NCBI GenBank assembly: GCA_013823505.1 | Contig: PNMH01000008.1 | Location: forward strand, 1-64,000 | Direction: 5' to 3' | Source: Polaromonas sp. | GTDB lineage: Bacteria > Pseudomonadota > Gammaproteobacteria > Burkholderiales > Burkholderiaceae | DNA length: 64,000 nucleotides | Position numbers and translations under genes: made by a program | Notes under the pieces: model-generated | What the model was told of the DNA's origin: nothing | Database searches by the model: none | The model's input: only the letters and a program-made list of their open reading frames with translations | In this document: one piece after another, positions 8,685-17,306 of the stretch | Layout of the letters: every line of letters starts with the position of its first letter | Position numbering within the stretch: the first letter of the stretch is position 1

Positions 8685-9515
8685 ATGCCGACTGAGCTTC
8701 CAAGACCGCTGCCCCGTGTTGCCCATGCGTTGCTGGGATGGGCGTTTGCCGGCGGTTTGCTTTCGGCACCGCTGGCGGGGCACGCCCAGGGCTTTGCGGC
8801 CTACATCACACCCCCGCGTTTCGAGGTGCAGGCCACGCCCGGCCAGGCCTTGCGCCAGGTGCTCGAGATCCAGCACGCTGGACAGCAAAAAGGCAACTAC
8901 CGCCTCTACACCAGCGACTGGACGCTCAACGCCGACAACTCGGTGACGTTCAGCGACCAGCTCGCAGCCGACAGCTGCCGTCCCTGGGTAGCGATCGAGC
9001 GTCGCGAGCTGGTGATCGAGCCTGGCGGGCGCTACCGCTACCGATTTGAAATCACACCTCCGCCCGGGACGCCGGCGCGAGAGTGCCGCTTTGCCATCAT
9101 GGTGGAGGGTCTGGAGCCAGCCCAGGTGCAAGGCAGTCTGAACTTTCCCGTGGGTGGCCGCATCGGCGTGATTGTGTATGCCACCATTGGCGACGCGGCG
9201 CCACAACTGGAGATCGCCGGCACCCGGGTGGTCATGGTGGAAGGCAAGTCAACGGCCGTGGTCGATGTGCGCAACCGCGGCAACGCACACGGTCGGCTGG
9301 AAGGCTTCGTCAACGGCACCGACGCCTCCGGTCGGCGTTTTGAAATGGCACCCGCGGACTTGCCGATCCTGCCTGGCGAGACGCGCCCCATCGCCCTCAG
9401 TCCTGTGGTTGAAGAGGGCAAGCCCGCGCCGGAAGTGCGTTTCCCGCTGGTGGTCAGTGGCAAGCTGGAGTGGGGCCGGAACAGCGTGCCGCTGGACACG
9501 CGCTTCGCTCCATGA
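8685..9515 (+). CDS. PapD-like periplasmic pilus assembly chaperone
   Basis: A 276-aa exported protein whose mature N-terminal domain resembles fimbrial chaperones: ITPPRFEVQATPGQALRQVLEIQ is the first-strand pattern, and two cysteines (DSCRPW, ARECRF) are placed to form a disulfide. The second domain (FPVGGRIGVIVYATIG onward) also looks immunoglobulin-like. The signal peptide is long (about 33 residues). Chaperones of this class hold subunits by donating a beta strand and deliver them to an outer-membrane usher. The downstream barrel gene starts inside its stop codon, supporting a chaperone-usher pair. Confidence 0.7.
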   Translation: MPTELPRPLPRVAHALLGWAFAGGLLSAPLAGHAQGFAAYITPPRFEVQATPGQALRQVLEIQHAGQQKGNYRLYTSDWTLNADNSVTFSDQLAADSCRPWVAIERRELVIEPGGRYRYRFEITPPPGTPARECRFAIMVEGLEPAQVQGSLNFPVGGRIGVIVYATIGDAAPQLEIAGTRVVMVEGKSTAVVDVRNRGNAHGRLEGFVNGTDASGRRFEMAPADLPILPGETRPIALSPVVEEGKPAPEVRFPLVVSGKLEWGRNSVPLDTRFAP

Positions 9516-11485
9516 GGAGTTGGGTGGCACACCCGTTCCGTTGCGTGCTGACCCTTCTGGGCGCGTGTGCCCCTCTGCTGCCCGCCGGGGCACAGACGAC
9601 GCCTGCTGCACCCCCGACACCCGTCTATGTTGATCGGGTGATCGAGAACCTGCCACCCGAGGAGACCACCGACAACGGTGGCTATGAATACGACCGGGAA
9701 GGCTGGCCTCGCTTCCTGCGGCTGGAGACCCGGTTGGGCACACAACCCTTTGATCAGACCCAAAGCGCGCGCATCGGCTACGGCGTCTTCGGCCTGCTGG
9801 AAACACCCAACCACGGCACGCTGTCGGTCGATGGCACCTACGCGCCGCGCGACAACAGCGGCACCCTCACGTTGCGCCAGCGGGACATGCCGCTGGATGG
9901 CGGCTGGCTCGCGAGCAACGAACTCGGCGTGATCAATGCGCCAGGGCCCGACATCACGCGACTGCCAGCTCGCATCTACCTGCCCTCGGCCATCCTGCAG
10001 GGCCTGAGCACCGAGTGGGAAAACCCGGAACAAGGCCTGCAGCTGCAGGCCTCTACTGGAGAACCCGGGCGCTTGGACTTTTTGCCCGCCAGCGGATTCA
10101 GGTCATTGCCGGGACGGCGCACCACCGTCGGTGGACAGTGGCGCCTCAATGCATCCGGTGCCGACCCACTGTCCCGCCAGGGCTGGACGGCCGCGCTGAA
10201 GCACGAAGACGCTCGCGGTGTTTCGTCGCTCGACAACCCACAGCAGGCCAGCGACATAGTCAACGCCAACTCGACCCTGCTGGCCCTGCGGCACGAAGGC
10301 GCGGAGCACCATGTCCAGGCCCAGATGGTCAACACGCAGTCGAGCAACCTGAGCGGCGCGAGCAACGGGTTCTGGATCGACAGCGAATGGGACGACGGCC
10401 CGCGCCGGCACGGCGTGGGTGCTTACCGGCTGGAGCCCGATCTCACCTGGGCCAACCTGCCGCTGGCCAACGACATCGTGGGCGCCTATGTGCGCTCGAA
10501 CTGGCGCACCCGCCAGTGGTCGGCCGAAGGCTCGCTGGACTGGCTCGATTCGATCAGCGGGCGCAGCAGCAGCGGCATTTTTGCCACCGGGTCTGCCCGC
10601 TGGCGCATCAACCGCGACCACACCCTCGGCGCTGGCGGGGCGCTGCGGCGCTTCAGCGGCAACGGCTGGAGCACTTACGCCGACTGGCGCATCCAGAACA
10701 GCTGGGGCAGCAGCGGCCTGAGGGTGGAAGTCACAGGCGGCGAAGACCAGGTCGCCTCCCGCGCCCTGAACTGGGACCAGGAGTGGTTGGTGCCGCAGGG
10801 ATGGGCACTCTCCACCAGCCTGGGCACCACCGCATACAGCGCCGGCCAGAGCCTGCCCGCCGAAACCACCGTGAACGCGGCGCTGAGCGTGGCGGCGCCC
10901 CTCTCCAGCCGGGCTGGCCTGCGCGGCAACATCAACACCGAGCGCAGCAACAGTGGCCAGACCCGTCACAGCCTGAACCTGGGGGCCAACTGGCGGATCG
11001 ATCAACGCTGGAGCGTGGAGGGCAACTACAACCGCTCCACCGGCCGCAGTCGCTTCAGCCCGTCACTCGACCCGCTGGCGCCGCTGGCGCTGGTGGTGCC
11101 GGACAGCGACCGCTCGTTTTATGCCGTGCTGCGCTACGAGTTCGAGGGTGGCAGCCGCAACGTGCCGCTGGGCGGCAAGGCCGCCGACGGCGGTGGCCGC
11201 ATCGAGGGCACGGTGTACTTCGACACCAACCGCAGCGGCACCCAGGAGGCGAGCGAAACGGGCGTGCCCAACGTCACCGTGTTCCTGGACAACCGCTACG
11301 CCGTGCGCACCGACAGCCAGGGCCGCTTCGAATTCCCGTTCGTGGCCAGCGGCTCGCGCACCGTGACCGTGCGACCCGACACCTTGCCACTGCCCTGGAA
11401 CGTGGTCGACGAGGGCCAGACCCGGGTGGATGTCCGCCTGCGCGAAAACCTGAGATTGAGCATCCCCGTGCAGCGCAACGACTGA
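9512..11485 (+). CDS. Usher-like outer-membrane beta-barrel protein with C-terminal SdrD-like domain
   Basis: A 657-aa exported protein. The ATG at 9512 overlaps the chaperone stop and gives a signal peptide (MRSWVAHPFRCVLTLLGACAPLLPAGAQ). Most of the chain (about residues 60-545) alternates aromatic and hydrophobic residues with polar ones in many short strands (for example WSAEGSLDWLDS, WSVEGNYNRSTGR), as in large outer-membrane barrels. It ends with about 95 residues opening IEGTVYFDTNRSGTQEASE, with a calcium-site-like D-x-N-x-x-G pattern. That pattern is typical of SdrD-B/carboxypeptidase-regulatory modules. Classical FimD-type ushers have about 800-870 aa. It is probably the secretion pore, but a functional match to ushers is inference. 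Confidence 0.6.
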   Translation: MRSWVAHPFRCVLTLLGACAPLLPAGAQTTPAAPPTPVYVDRVIENLPPEETTDNGGYEYDREGWPRFLRLETRLGTQPFDQTQSARIGYGVFGLLETPNHGTLSVDGTYAPRDNSGTLTLRQRDMPLDGGWLASNELGVINAPGPDITRLPARIYLPSAILQGLSTEWENPEQGLQLQASTGEPGRLDFLPASGFRSLPGRRTTVGGQWRLNASGADPLSRQGWTAALKHEDARGVSSLDNPQQASDIVNANSTLLALRHEGAEHHVQAQMVNTQSSNLSGASNGFWIDSEWDDGPRRHGVGAYRLEPDLTWANLPLANDIVGAYVRSNWRTRQWSAEGSLDWLDSISGRSSSGIFATGSARWRINRDHTLGAGGALRRFSGNGWSTYADWRIQNSWGSSGLRVEVTGGEDQVASRALNWDQEWLVPQGWALSTSLGTTAYSAGQSLPAETTVNAALSVAAPLSSRAGLRGNINTERSNSGQTRHSLNLGANWRIDQRWSVEGNYNRSTGRSRFSPSLDPLAPLALVVPDSDRSFYAVLRYEFEGGSRNVPLGGKAADGGGRIEGTVYFDTNRSGTQEASETGVPNVTVFLDNRYAVRTDSQGRFEFPFVASGSRTVTVRPDTLPLPWNVVDEGQTRVDVRLRENLRLSIPVQRND

Positions 11486-11541
11486 CCGGATCAGGGCGGG
11501 CCCGCCTCTCAAGTTCGCAGACAGGAGGCCGATAGTGGAGC

Positions 11542-12015
11542 ATGTCCCGCCTGTCGCGCCCCCTTCTCGTTGGTCTGACCTCCTGCACCTTGTTGCTGGC
11601 GCCGGCGCCCGGCATGGGTGAAGGCCTGATGGTCACTTCAGGCAAGGCCAGCGCGTCGCTGGACTTCCGCATCATCATTCCACCCATCGTGCAAGTGCTG
11701 GAAAACAGCCATCCCGTTCAGTTGGCTGCGGAAGCTGGCGGCGACTGGAGCGGAGAGCAGCGTCTGGTCGTGCTTTCCACCATGAAGCGCGGTTTCTGCA
11801 TCACCTTGCGCATGAACTCCCCCGCCGTGGAGGGCTGGCGACTGAAGACCGAGCAGACCGGAGGCGTCCAGCTCAGCCCGGTGAACGAGGGATACCGGCT
11901 CTGCACCGCTCGCGCGGGGCGCTACACCTTGCTGCTTCAGCACGACTTTGAGGCCGCCCGCAACACGAGCGAATCGCTGCGTTGGCCTGTGCAGACCGAC
12001 ATCTCGGCCATCTGA
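11542..12015 (+). CDS. Secreted subunit-like protein, last gene of the cluster
   Basis: A 157-aa exported protein with a hydrophobic signal (LLVGLTSCTLLLAPAPGMG). The mature N-terminus, LMVTSGKASASLDFRIIIPP, closely mirrors that of the first subunit (LVTTGNAVARLDFRVIIP); the rest diverges and is shorter. Two cysteines (RGFCITL, YRLCTAR) may pair. It lies 56 nt after the barrel gene, with AGGAGG 14 nt before the ATG, and is followed by a terminator-like hairpin. The shared N-terminal motif suggests a common assembly signal. It may be a terminal or anchor subunit. Confidence 0.6.
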   Translation: MSRLSRPLLVGLTSCTLLLAPAPGMGEGLMVTSGKASASLDFRIIIPPIVQVLENSHPVQLAAEAGGDWSGEQRLVVLSTMKRGFCITLRMNSPAVEGWRLKTEQTGGVQLSPVNEGYRLCTARAGRYTLLLQHDFEAARNTSESLRWPVQTDISAI

Positions 12016-12035
12016 GCTTCCAACCGGCGACCATC

Positions 12036-12062
12036 CATCCCGCGAAACCAGGTTTCGGGATG
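12036..12062 (+). terminator. Terminator-like hairpin after the surface-structure operon
   Basis: CATCCCG(CG)AAACC pairs with GGTTTCGGGATG around a single A, a 12-bp stem with a two-base bulge, 20 nt after the last stop codon. No long T-run follows, so it may be a weak terminator or protect the transcript end. It also separates the operon from the convergent transposase gene. Confidence 0.5.
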
Positions 12063-12074
12063 TAAGAACCCCAC

Positions 12075-13211
12075 TCATGCACAGGCAGCCGTTACATCGG
12101 CTTCATGCTGCAGTGCACCATTTTGTTCGGTACTTATCGTCCAGCGCGCCAGTGCGGCCTTCGCGCGGGTCGCTCGGGCAGTGTCCGGCGCACCGACCGT
12201 CCAGATGAACGGCCTGGGTTCCTTGCCCGGGTACTCGATGTACTGCGCCATGGCTTGCACAAGCGCGGCCGCGCTGGTGAAGCTCCCGTTCTGGATGCCG
12301 TGCACCGACAGCTCTCGCAGGAAGCGCTGGACCACGCTCAACCACGAGCCGTTGGCGGGGGTCAAGTGCACGACCAGGCGCGGGTGTTGGGCCAGCCAGG
12401 CCTGCACCTTCGGGCGCTGGTGTGTGGCGTGGTTTTCCACGATCAGGTGCAGTTGCAGGTGCTTGGGTGTCTTGCGGTCGACCAGGCGCAGGACCCTGAG
12501 CCACTCGTCGTGGTGATGCCGGTCCTGGCACGCTGCGTTCACCGTGCCTTCCAGCTTTTTGAGCGCCGCCAGCAGGGTTGCCGCTCCGGAGCTCCCTCGG
12601 TCGCTGCCTGGAACGCCGGTGCGTGTCAACGGAGTGCGGTCGGCGGTGTGGGTGGCGCCCTTCGAAGGGCAGCTGAGCACCAGCACACGCTCACGCGGGT
12701 TCATGTAGAGCCCCACGACGTCGATCAACACGGGATCGAAGCGCATTGAAGGTGGCCCTGGCGGTTCAACGGGCACCTGGGGCGTGTCGTTCAGGTGCGG
12801 CTGGATGCCGTTGCGCCGCCACACCCGCCCGATGGTGGTGGCGCTCAGGCCCAGGTGCGATGCCAGCGATCGCGTGCTCCAGTGCGTGGCCGTGGTCGGC
12901 GGCTCGTGCAGCGTCGTGCGCAGGATGCGCGCCTCGACCTCGGACGTCACGCTCGGTGTTCGCCCTGGCCGCGCCGCGTCTTGCAACAAGGCCGGCAAGC
13001 CGCCTTCAATGAAGCGCCTTCGCCACAACGCCACTTGCCGCCGATCCAGCTTGACCTCGCGGGCAATGTCCTTGTTCTGCCAGCCTTGCGCCGCCAGCAG
13101 GATGACGCAGGCACGTTGCTGCACGCGTGCCTCCACCCGCCTGCCCCTGGACAGCGTGAGCAACTCGGACGAGGTCTTCTCGTCCAGCGCGATCGCTTCA
13201 GCCATTCGCAT
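12075..13211 (-). mobile_element. IS630-type transposase gene with substituted DDE positions
   Basis: A 378-aa protein. The N-terminal helix-turn-helix region (QGWQNKDIAREVKLDRRQVALWRRRF, in two helices) and the DVVGLYMNP and ELSVHGIQNG contexts are clearly IS630-family. At the three places where family members carry catalytic acids, this copy reads SCPSK (usual CVDEK), IVENHATH (usual VDNYATH) and SVVQRFLREL (usual LVERFFREL). The DDE residues thus appear to be P182, E259 and Q295. The frame is otherwise intact. The start MRMAEAIALDE at 13211 is chosen on family resemblance. I could not delimit terminal inverted repeats or a target duplication, so element ends are unknown. Confidence 0.8.
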
Positions 13212-13232
13212 TGTTTGAGCCTCCCTGAGAAC

Positions 13233-13253
13233 TGTGGTCTGCCAGAGACCACA
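13233..13253. repeat. Perfect hairpin/palindrome upstream of the transposase gene
   Basis: TGTGGTCT and AGACCACA form an 8-bp perfect inverted repeat around GCCAG, 22 bp before the transposase start. It could be an operator, a transcript hairpin limiting transposase expression, or part of a subterminal binding site of the element. Confidence 0.45.
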
Positions 13254-13394
13254 AGAGCCATCACTTAAGGCGCAGCACGCCCATTCGCATGGATCAACGG
13301 CTGATAGCAAGGTTCGATCCAGCACACGCCTCGTGGCCTAAATCAAAGCTCGTTACATGTCGATCCGGCACCCGCCATAAGAATGAAAAAACAA

Positions 13395-13418
13395 GTGCGC
13401 GACTGTACGTCAGCGCAC
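13395..13418. repeat. Inverted repeat upstream of the polysaccharide operon
   Basis: GTGCGC (13395-13400) and GCGCAC (13413-13418) are perfect inverted arms around a 12-bp core, about 130 bp before the first operon gene. The spacing suits a dimeric regulator binding two faces one turn and a half apart, or a leader hairpin. The regulator is not identifiable here. Confidence 0.3.
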
Positions 13419-13548
13419 ACAACGAACTCAGGGTGTGCATTCATGTTGTCCTTCAACCACCAGACCTCTCTGCGCTCCACGCGAGTGCGCTCAATGCACC
13501 CGCACGGGGCTCACCCAACAGACCGCCGCCTGCGCGGGAGGTGCTGAC

Positions 13549-15123
13549 ATGGCCCGCGCACGCGCCCGGCCCGCCGAGAGCGCGCCGGTCACGGCCAGCG
13601 GCCCCGGCATCGTCGTCCCGCTCTACAACGAACACGACCTCGCCCGAAGCTTCGCACCCTGGGCCAACCTCACCCAACGCCAGCAGCAAGCCAAAGCCTG
13701 GCTGGTCCTGACCGATCTGTGCGTGCTTGCCATCTGCTTCGTCGCCGGGCGCCTGCCCGCGTGGATGCGCGATGAGATCAGCCTCTCCCAGGCGATGAAC
13801 GTCTGGTGGGCGGCCAACGGTCATCTGCGCCTCACACTGTTTGCCGCTGTGGCCATGGCCATGGTGGGCTGGATGTGGACCGTGCAGGGGCACTACAGTG
13901 CGCACCGCCGAAAGCCCTGGTGGGACGAAGCCCGCGAGATGCTCCATGTCATCCTGCTCGCTGCGTTGATTGACGCCATGGTCATCTACCTCGCAAAGTG
14001 GCCGCTGTCCCGTCTGTGGACCGGCGCCACCTGGGGCCTGGTGCTGGTGTGCCTGCCGCTGGCGCGCCTGGCCGTGCGCACCCTGTTGTTGCGCGCCGGG
14101 TTGCTCACGCAGCCCTACGTGCTCATCGGTCACCCCGACGACGTCGAGAAAGCCGCCGCTGCCCTGGCCAGCGAGCCTCTGCTGGGCTACAAGCCCGTGG
14201 CCGTGGTGTGCCCCGACCCTGGCGCGCGGCTGGTCAAGCTCGGCAGCGAATACGTGGCCGCGCCTACCGCGCTCACGCCTGGCGTGCGCGAGTTTCTGTC
14301 ACGGCCCGGGCCGCACCAGCTGGTGGGCGTGCTGGGCGTCCGAGACAACAACTGGCTGCGCGAACTCGCGCAGGAGATCATGTTGACCCGCGATGACCTC
14401 GTGATGGTCCCCGCGCTCGGCGGCCTCCCCATCTACGGCATGGAGGTCTCGCACTTTTTCAGCCACGACGTGTTGCTGCTGCGCGCCCGCAACAACCTCA
14501 ACCGCCGTGGTCCGCAGGTGCTCAAACGCGCGCTCGACATCGTGGGTGCTGCAGCCCTGCTGGTCTTGCTGGCGCCGCTGTTCGCCTGGGTCGCGTGGCG
14601 CATCAAACACGACGACGCCGGCCCGGTCTTCTTCGTGCAGAAGCGGGTGGGGGTGGACGGCCAGCTGTTCGAATTCATCAAGTTCCGCAGCATGGTGATG
14701 GACGCCGACGGAGCGCTGGAACGTTGGAAGACAGAAAACGAAAAGCTCTACGTGCAGTACCTGGCCAGCAACTTCAAGCTCGCCAAAGATCCCCGCGTCA
14801 CCAAGATCGGCCGCCTCATCCGGCGCACCAGCATTGATGAGCTGCCCCAGCTCATCAACGTGCTGCGCGGCGACATGAGCCTGGTGGGTCCGCGCCCACT
14901 GCTGGCCCGCGAGCTGGACGAATACGGCAAAAGCATCGCCGCCTACGGCAAGGCCCGCCCCGGCATCACCGGCCTGTGGCAGATCAGCGGCCGCAGCACC
15001 AGCACCTTCCAGCACCGCATCAACATGGATCTCTGGTACGTGCGCAACTGGTCGCTCTGGTACGACCTCGTGATCATGCTGCGCACCGTGCGCGTCGTGC
15101 TCCGGCAGGAAGGCGCCTGCTGA
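13549..15123 (+). CDS. WbaP-type undecaprenyl-phosphate sugar phosphotransferase (priming enzyme)
   Basis: A 524-aa inner-membrane enzyme that starts repeat-unit assembly by moving a sugar-1-phosphate (usually galactose or glucose) to undecaprenyl phosphate. Several hydrophobic helices occupy the first 200 residues and a CoA-binding-like domain follows. The C-terminal catalytic domain has [13 protein letters not shown], the [22 protein letters not shown] motif, [23 protein letters not shown] and [15 protein letters not shown], all hallmarks of the family. The ATG at 13549 is chosen because GGGAGG sits 7 nt before it. The next gene begins inside its stop codon. The sugar specificity cannot be read from sequence. 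Confidence 0.92.
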   Translation: MARARARPAESAPVTASGPGIVVPLYNEHDLARSFAPWANLTQRQQQAKAWLVLTDLCVLAICFVAGRLPAWMRDEISLSQAMNVWWAANGHLRLTLFAAVAMAMVGWMWTVQGHYSAHRRKPWWDEAREMLHVILLAALIDAMVIYLAKWPLSRLWTGATWGLVLVCLPLARLAVRTLLLRAGLLTQPYVLIGHPDDVEKAAAALASEPLLGYKPVAVVCPDPGARLVKLGSEYVAAPTALTPGVREFLSRPGPHQLVGVLGVRDNNWLRELAQEIMLTRDDLVMVPALGGLPIYGMEVSHFFSHDVLLLRARNNLNRRGPQVLKRALDIVGAAALLVLLAPLFAWVAWRIKHDDAGPVFFVQKRVGVDGQLFEFIKFRSMVMDADGALERWKTENEKLYVQYLASNFKLAKDPRVTKIGRLIRRTSIDELPQLINVLRGDMSLVGPRPLLARELDEYGKSIAAYGKARPGITGLWQISGRSTSTFQHRINMDLWYVRNWSLWYDLVIMLRTVRVVLRQEGAC

Positions 15124-16127
15124 TGCCCACCCAACTTCCCGCTGCCATGAACACCCCTGAAACCATTTACGTGGCCGGTCACCGCGGCATGGTCGGCTCG
15201 GCCATCGTGCGCCAGCTGCTCGCCGCCGGCCACCCCGCCACCCACATCGTCACCCGCACCCACGCCGAACTCAACCTGACCGACCAGGCCGCTGTTCGCG
15301 CCTTCTTCGCGCAGGTGAAACCGCAGCAGGTGTACCTCGCCGCGGCCAAGGTGGGCGGCATCCACGCCAACAACACCTTCCCCGCAGACTTCATCTACCA
15401 GAACCTCATGATCGCGGCCAACGTGATCGAGGCCGCCTTCTGCAACGGCGTGCAGAAGCTGCTGTTCCTTGGCTCCAGCTGCATCTACCCCAAGCTCGCT
15501 GCGCAGCCCATGAACGAGCACGCCCTGCTCACCGGGCCGCTCGAAGCCACCAACGAGCCCTACGCGGTGGCCAAGATCGCCGGCATCAAGCTCTGCGAGA
15601 GCTACAACCGCCAGTTCGGTGACAGCCACGGCGTGGACTACCGCAGCGTCATGCCCACCAACCTCTATGGCCCGGGCGACAACTACCACCCGGAAAACAG
15701 CCACGTCATCCCCGCGCTGATCCGCCGCTTCCACGAAGCCAAGGTGACCAGCGCGCCCGAGGTCGCCATCTGGGGCAGCGGCACGCCCATGCGCGAGTTC
15801 CTGTACGTCGACGACATGGCCGCGGCCTGCGTGCACGTGATGAACCTGCCCAAGGGCCTCTACGAGCAACACACCCAGCCCACGCTCAGCCACATCAACG
15901 TGGGCTACGGCTCGGACATGACCATCGCCGAGCTTGCCCAGGGCATTGCGCACGCCACCGGCTTCGCCGGCCAGATCCGCTTCGACACCAACAAGCCCGA
16001 CGGCACGCCCCGAAAGCTCATGGACAGCAGCCGCCTGCACAGCCTGGGCTGGCAAACCAGCAAGGTCGATCTCTCCAGCGGACTGGCCATGACCTACCAG
16101 GACTTCCTGCAGCAAACCGCTCAATGA
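15123..16127 (+). CDS. fcl: GDP-L-fucose synthase
   Basis: A 334-aa NADPH-dependent epimerase-reductase that turns GDP-4-keto-6-deoxymannose into GDP-L-fucose. The Rossmann motif [10 protein letters not shown] is near the N-terminus. The family-typical LGSSCIYPK and the active-site [10 protein letters not shown] (Tyr-x3-Lys) follow, then [21 protein letters not shown] split across two conserved blocks. The ATG at 15123 overlaps the upstream stop by one base (TGATG) and has AGGAAGG 9 nt before it; an alternative start is 15147. With the next gene, Gmd, it supplies GDP-fucose for the polymer. Confidence 0.95.
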   Translation: MPTQLPAAMNTPETIYVAGHRGMVGSAIVRQLLAAGHPATHIVTRTHAELNLTDQAAVRAFFAQVKPQQVYLAAAKVGGIHANNTFPADFIYQNLMIAANVIEAAFCNGVQKLLFLGSSCIYPKLAAQPMNEHALLTGPLEATNEPYAVAKIAGIKLCESYNRQFGDSHGVDYRSVMPTNLYGPGDNYHPENSHVIPALIRRFHEAKVTSAPEVAIWGSGTPMREFLYVDDMAAACVHVMNLPKGLYEQHTQPTLSHINVGYGSDMTIAELAQGIAHATGFAGQIRFDTNKPDGTPRKLMDSSRLHSLGWQTSKVDLSSGLAMTYQDFLQQTAQ

Positions 16128-17293
16128 CGGACCCCAAGACCATGACCAAGAACCCACCCGCCCACATCCCCCAGCCCAAGGTCGCCCTCATCACCGGCGT
16201 GACCGGGCAGGACGGCTCCTACCTCGCCGAACTGCTGCTGGAAAAGGGCTACATCGTGCACGGCATCAAGCGCCGCAGCAGCCAGTTCAACACGCAGCGC
16301 GTGGACCACATCTACCAGGACCCGCACATCGACAACGCGCGATTCCACCTGCACTACGGCGACCTGAGCGACACCAGCAACCTGATCCGCATCGTGCAGG
16401 AAACCCAGCCCGACGAGATCTACAACCTCGGCGCGCAAAGCCATGTGGCGGTGAGCTTCGAGAGCCCGGAATACACCGCTGATGTGGACGGCCTGGGCAC
16501 GCTGCGCCTGTTGGAGGCCATCCGCATCCTCGGTCTGGAGAAGAAGACCCGCTTCTACCAGGCCAGCACCTCCGAGCTCTACGGCCTGGTGCAGGAAATC
16601 CCGCAAAAGGAAACCACGCCGTTCTACCCTCGCAGCCCTTACGCCGTGGCCAAGCTCTACGCGTACTGGATCGTCGTGAACTACCGCGAGGCCTACGGCA
16701 TGTACGCCTGCAACGGCATCCTGTTCAACCACGAGTCACCGCGCCGCGGCGAGACCTTCGTCACCCGCAAGGTCACGCGCGGCCTGGCCAACATCGGCCA
16801 GGGGCTGGAGAAATGCCTCTACATGGGCAACATGGATTCGCTGCGCGACTGGGGCCACGCCAAGGACTACGTGCGCATGCAATGGATGATGCTGCAGCAG
16901 GAGCTGCCCGAAGACTTCGTCATTGCCACCGGCGTGCAGTACAGCGTGCGCCAGTTCATCGACATGGCGGCGAAGGAACTGGGCGTGACCCTGCGCTTCG
17001 AGGGCGAGGGCGTGAACGAACAGGCCGTCGTGCAGTCGGTCGTGGGCGACAAGGCCCCCGCGCTCCAGCCGGGTCAGGTGGTCGTGAAGGTGGACCCGCG
17101 TTACTTCCGCCCCACCGAGGTGGAGACCTTGCTGGGCGACCCCACCAAGGCCAAGGCCACGCTGGGCTGGGTGCCGCAGATCACGCTGCAGGACATGGTG
17201 TCGGAGATGGTGATCTCCGACCTGGCCGACGCACAGCGCCACGCCCTGCTGAAACACCACGGGTACGCCGTGGCTGTGACCGGCGAACACTGA
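16124..17293 (+). CDS. gmd: GDP-mannose 4,6-dehydratase
   Basis: A 389-aa extended short-chain dehydrogenase that makes GDP-4-keto-6-deoxymannose from GDP-mannose, the substrate of Fcl. [19 protein letters not shown] is the Gmd nucleotide-binding signature. [16 protein letters not shown], the ASTSELYG segment, [12 protein letters not shown] and [19 protein letters not shown] are diagnostic. The length is slightly above the usual 370 because of a short N-terminal tail. It overlaps fcl by 4 nt. The enzymes that make GDP-mannose are not in this window, so they must be encoded elsewhere. Confidence 0.95.
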   Translation: MTDPKTMTKNPPAHIPQPKVALITGVTGQDGSYLAELLLEKGYIVHGIKRRSSQFNTQRVDHIYQDPHIDNARFHLHYGDLSDTSNLIRIVQETQPDEIYNLGAQSHVAVSFESPEYTADVDGLGTLRLLEAIRILGLEKKTRFYQASTSELYGLVQEIPQKETTPFYPRSPYAVAKLYAYWIVVNYREAYGMYACNGILFNHESPRRGETFVTRKVTRGLANIGQGLEKCLYMGNMDSLRDWGHAKDYVRMQWMMLQQELPEDFVIATGVQYSVRQFIDMAAKELGVTLRFEGEGVNEQAVVQSVVGDKAPALQPGQVVVKVDPRYFRPTEVETLLGDPTKAKATLGWVPQITLQDMVSEMVISDLADAQRHALLKHHGYAVAVTGEH

Positions 17294-17306
17294 GCCTCCA
17301 ACGCCC

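Larger units (their letters stand above)
13212..13548. other. Gene-free region between transposase and polysaccharide operon
   Basis: This 337-bp stretch contains two inverted repeats, listed separately, and is visibly richer in A and T around 13330-13440 than its surroundings. It should contain the promoter of the large polysaccharide operon, but I find no convincing -35/-10 pair. A reading frame entering from 13435 joins the first operon gene but looks non-coding before 13549. Confidence 0.5.

Noticed and set aside
12016..13320. Terminal inverted repeats of the IS630 element
   Set aside because: I compared both flanks and found no convincing matching ends or TA duplication, so the element was not given boundaries beyond the gene.
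13340..13400. GGCACCCGCC as a possible sigma-54 promoter before the polysaccharide operon
   Set aside because: The GC element is not at the required distance from GG, so it does not fit the -24/-12 rule.
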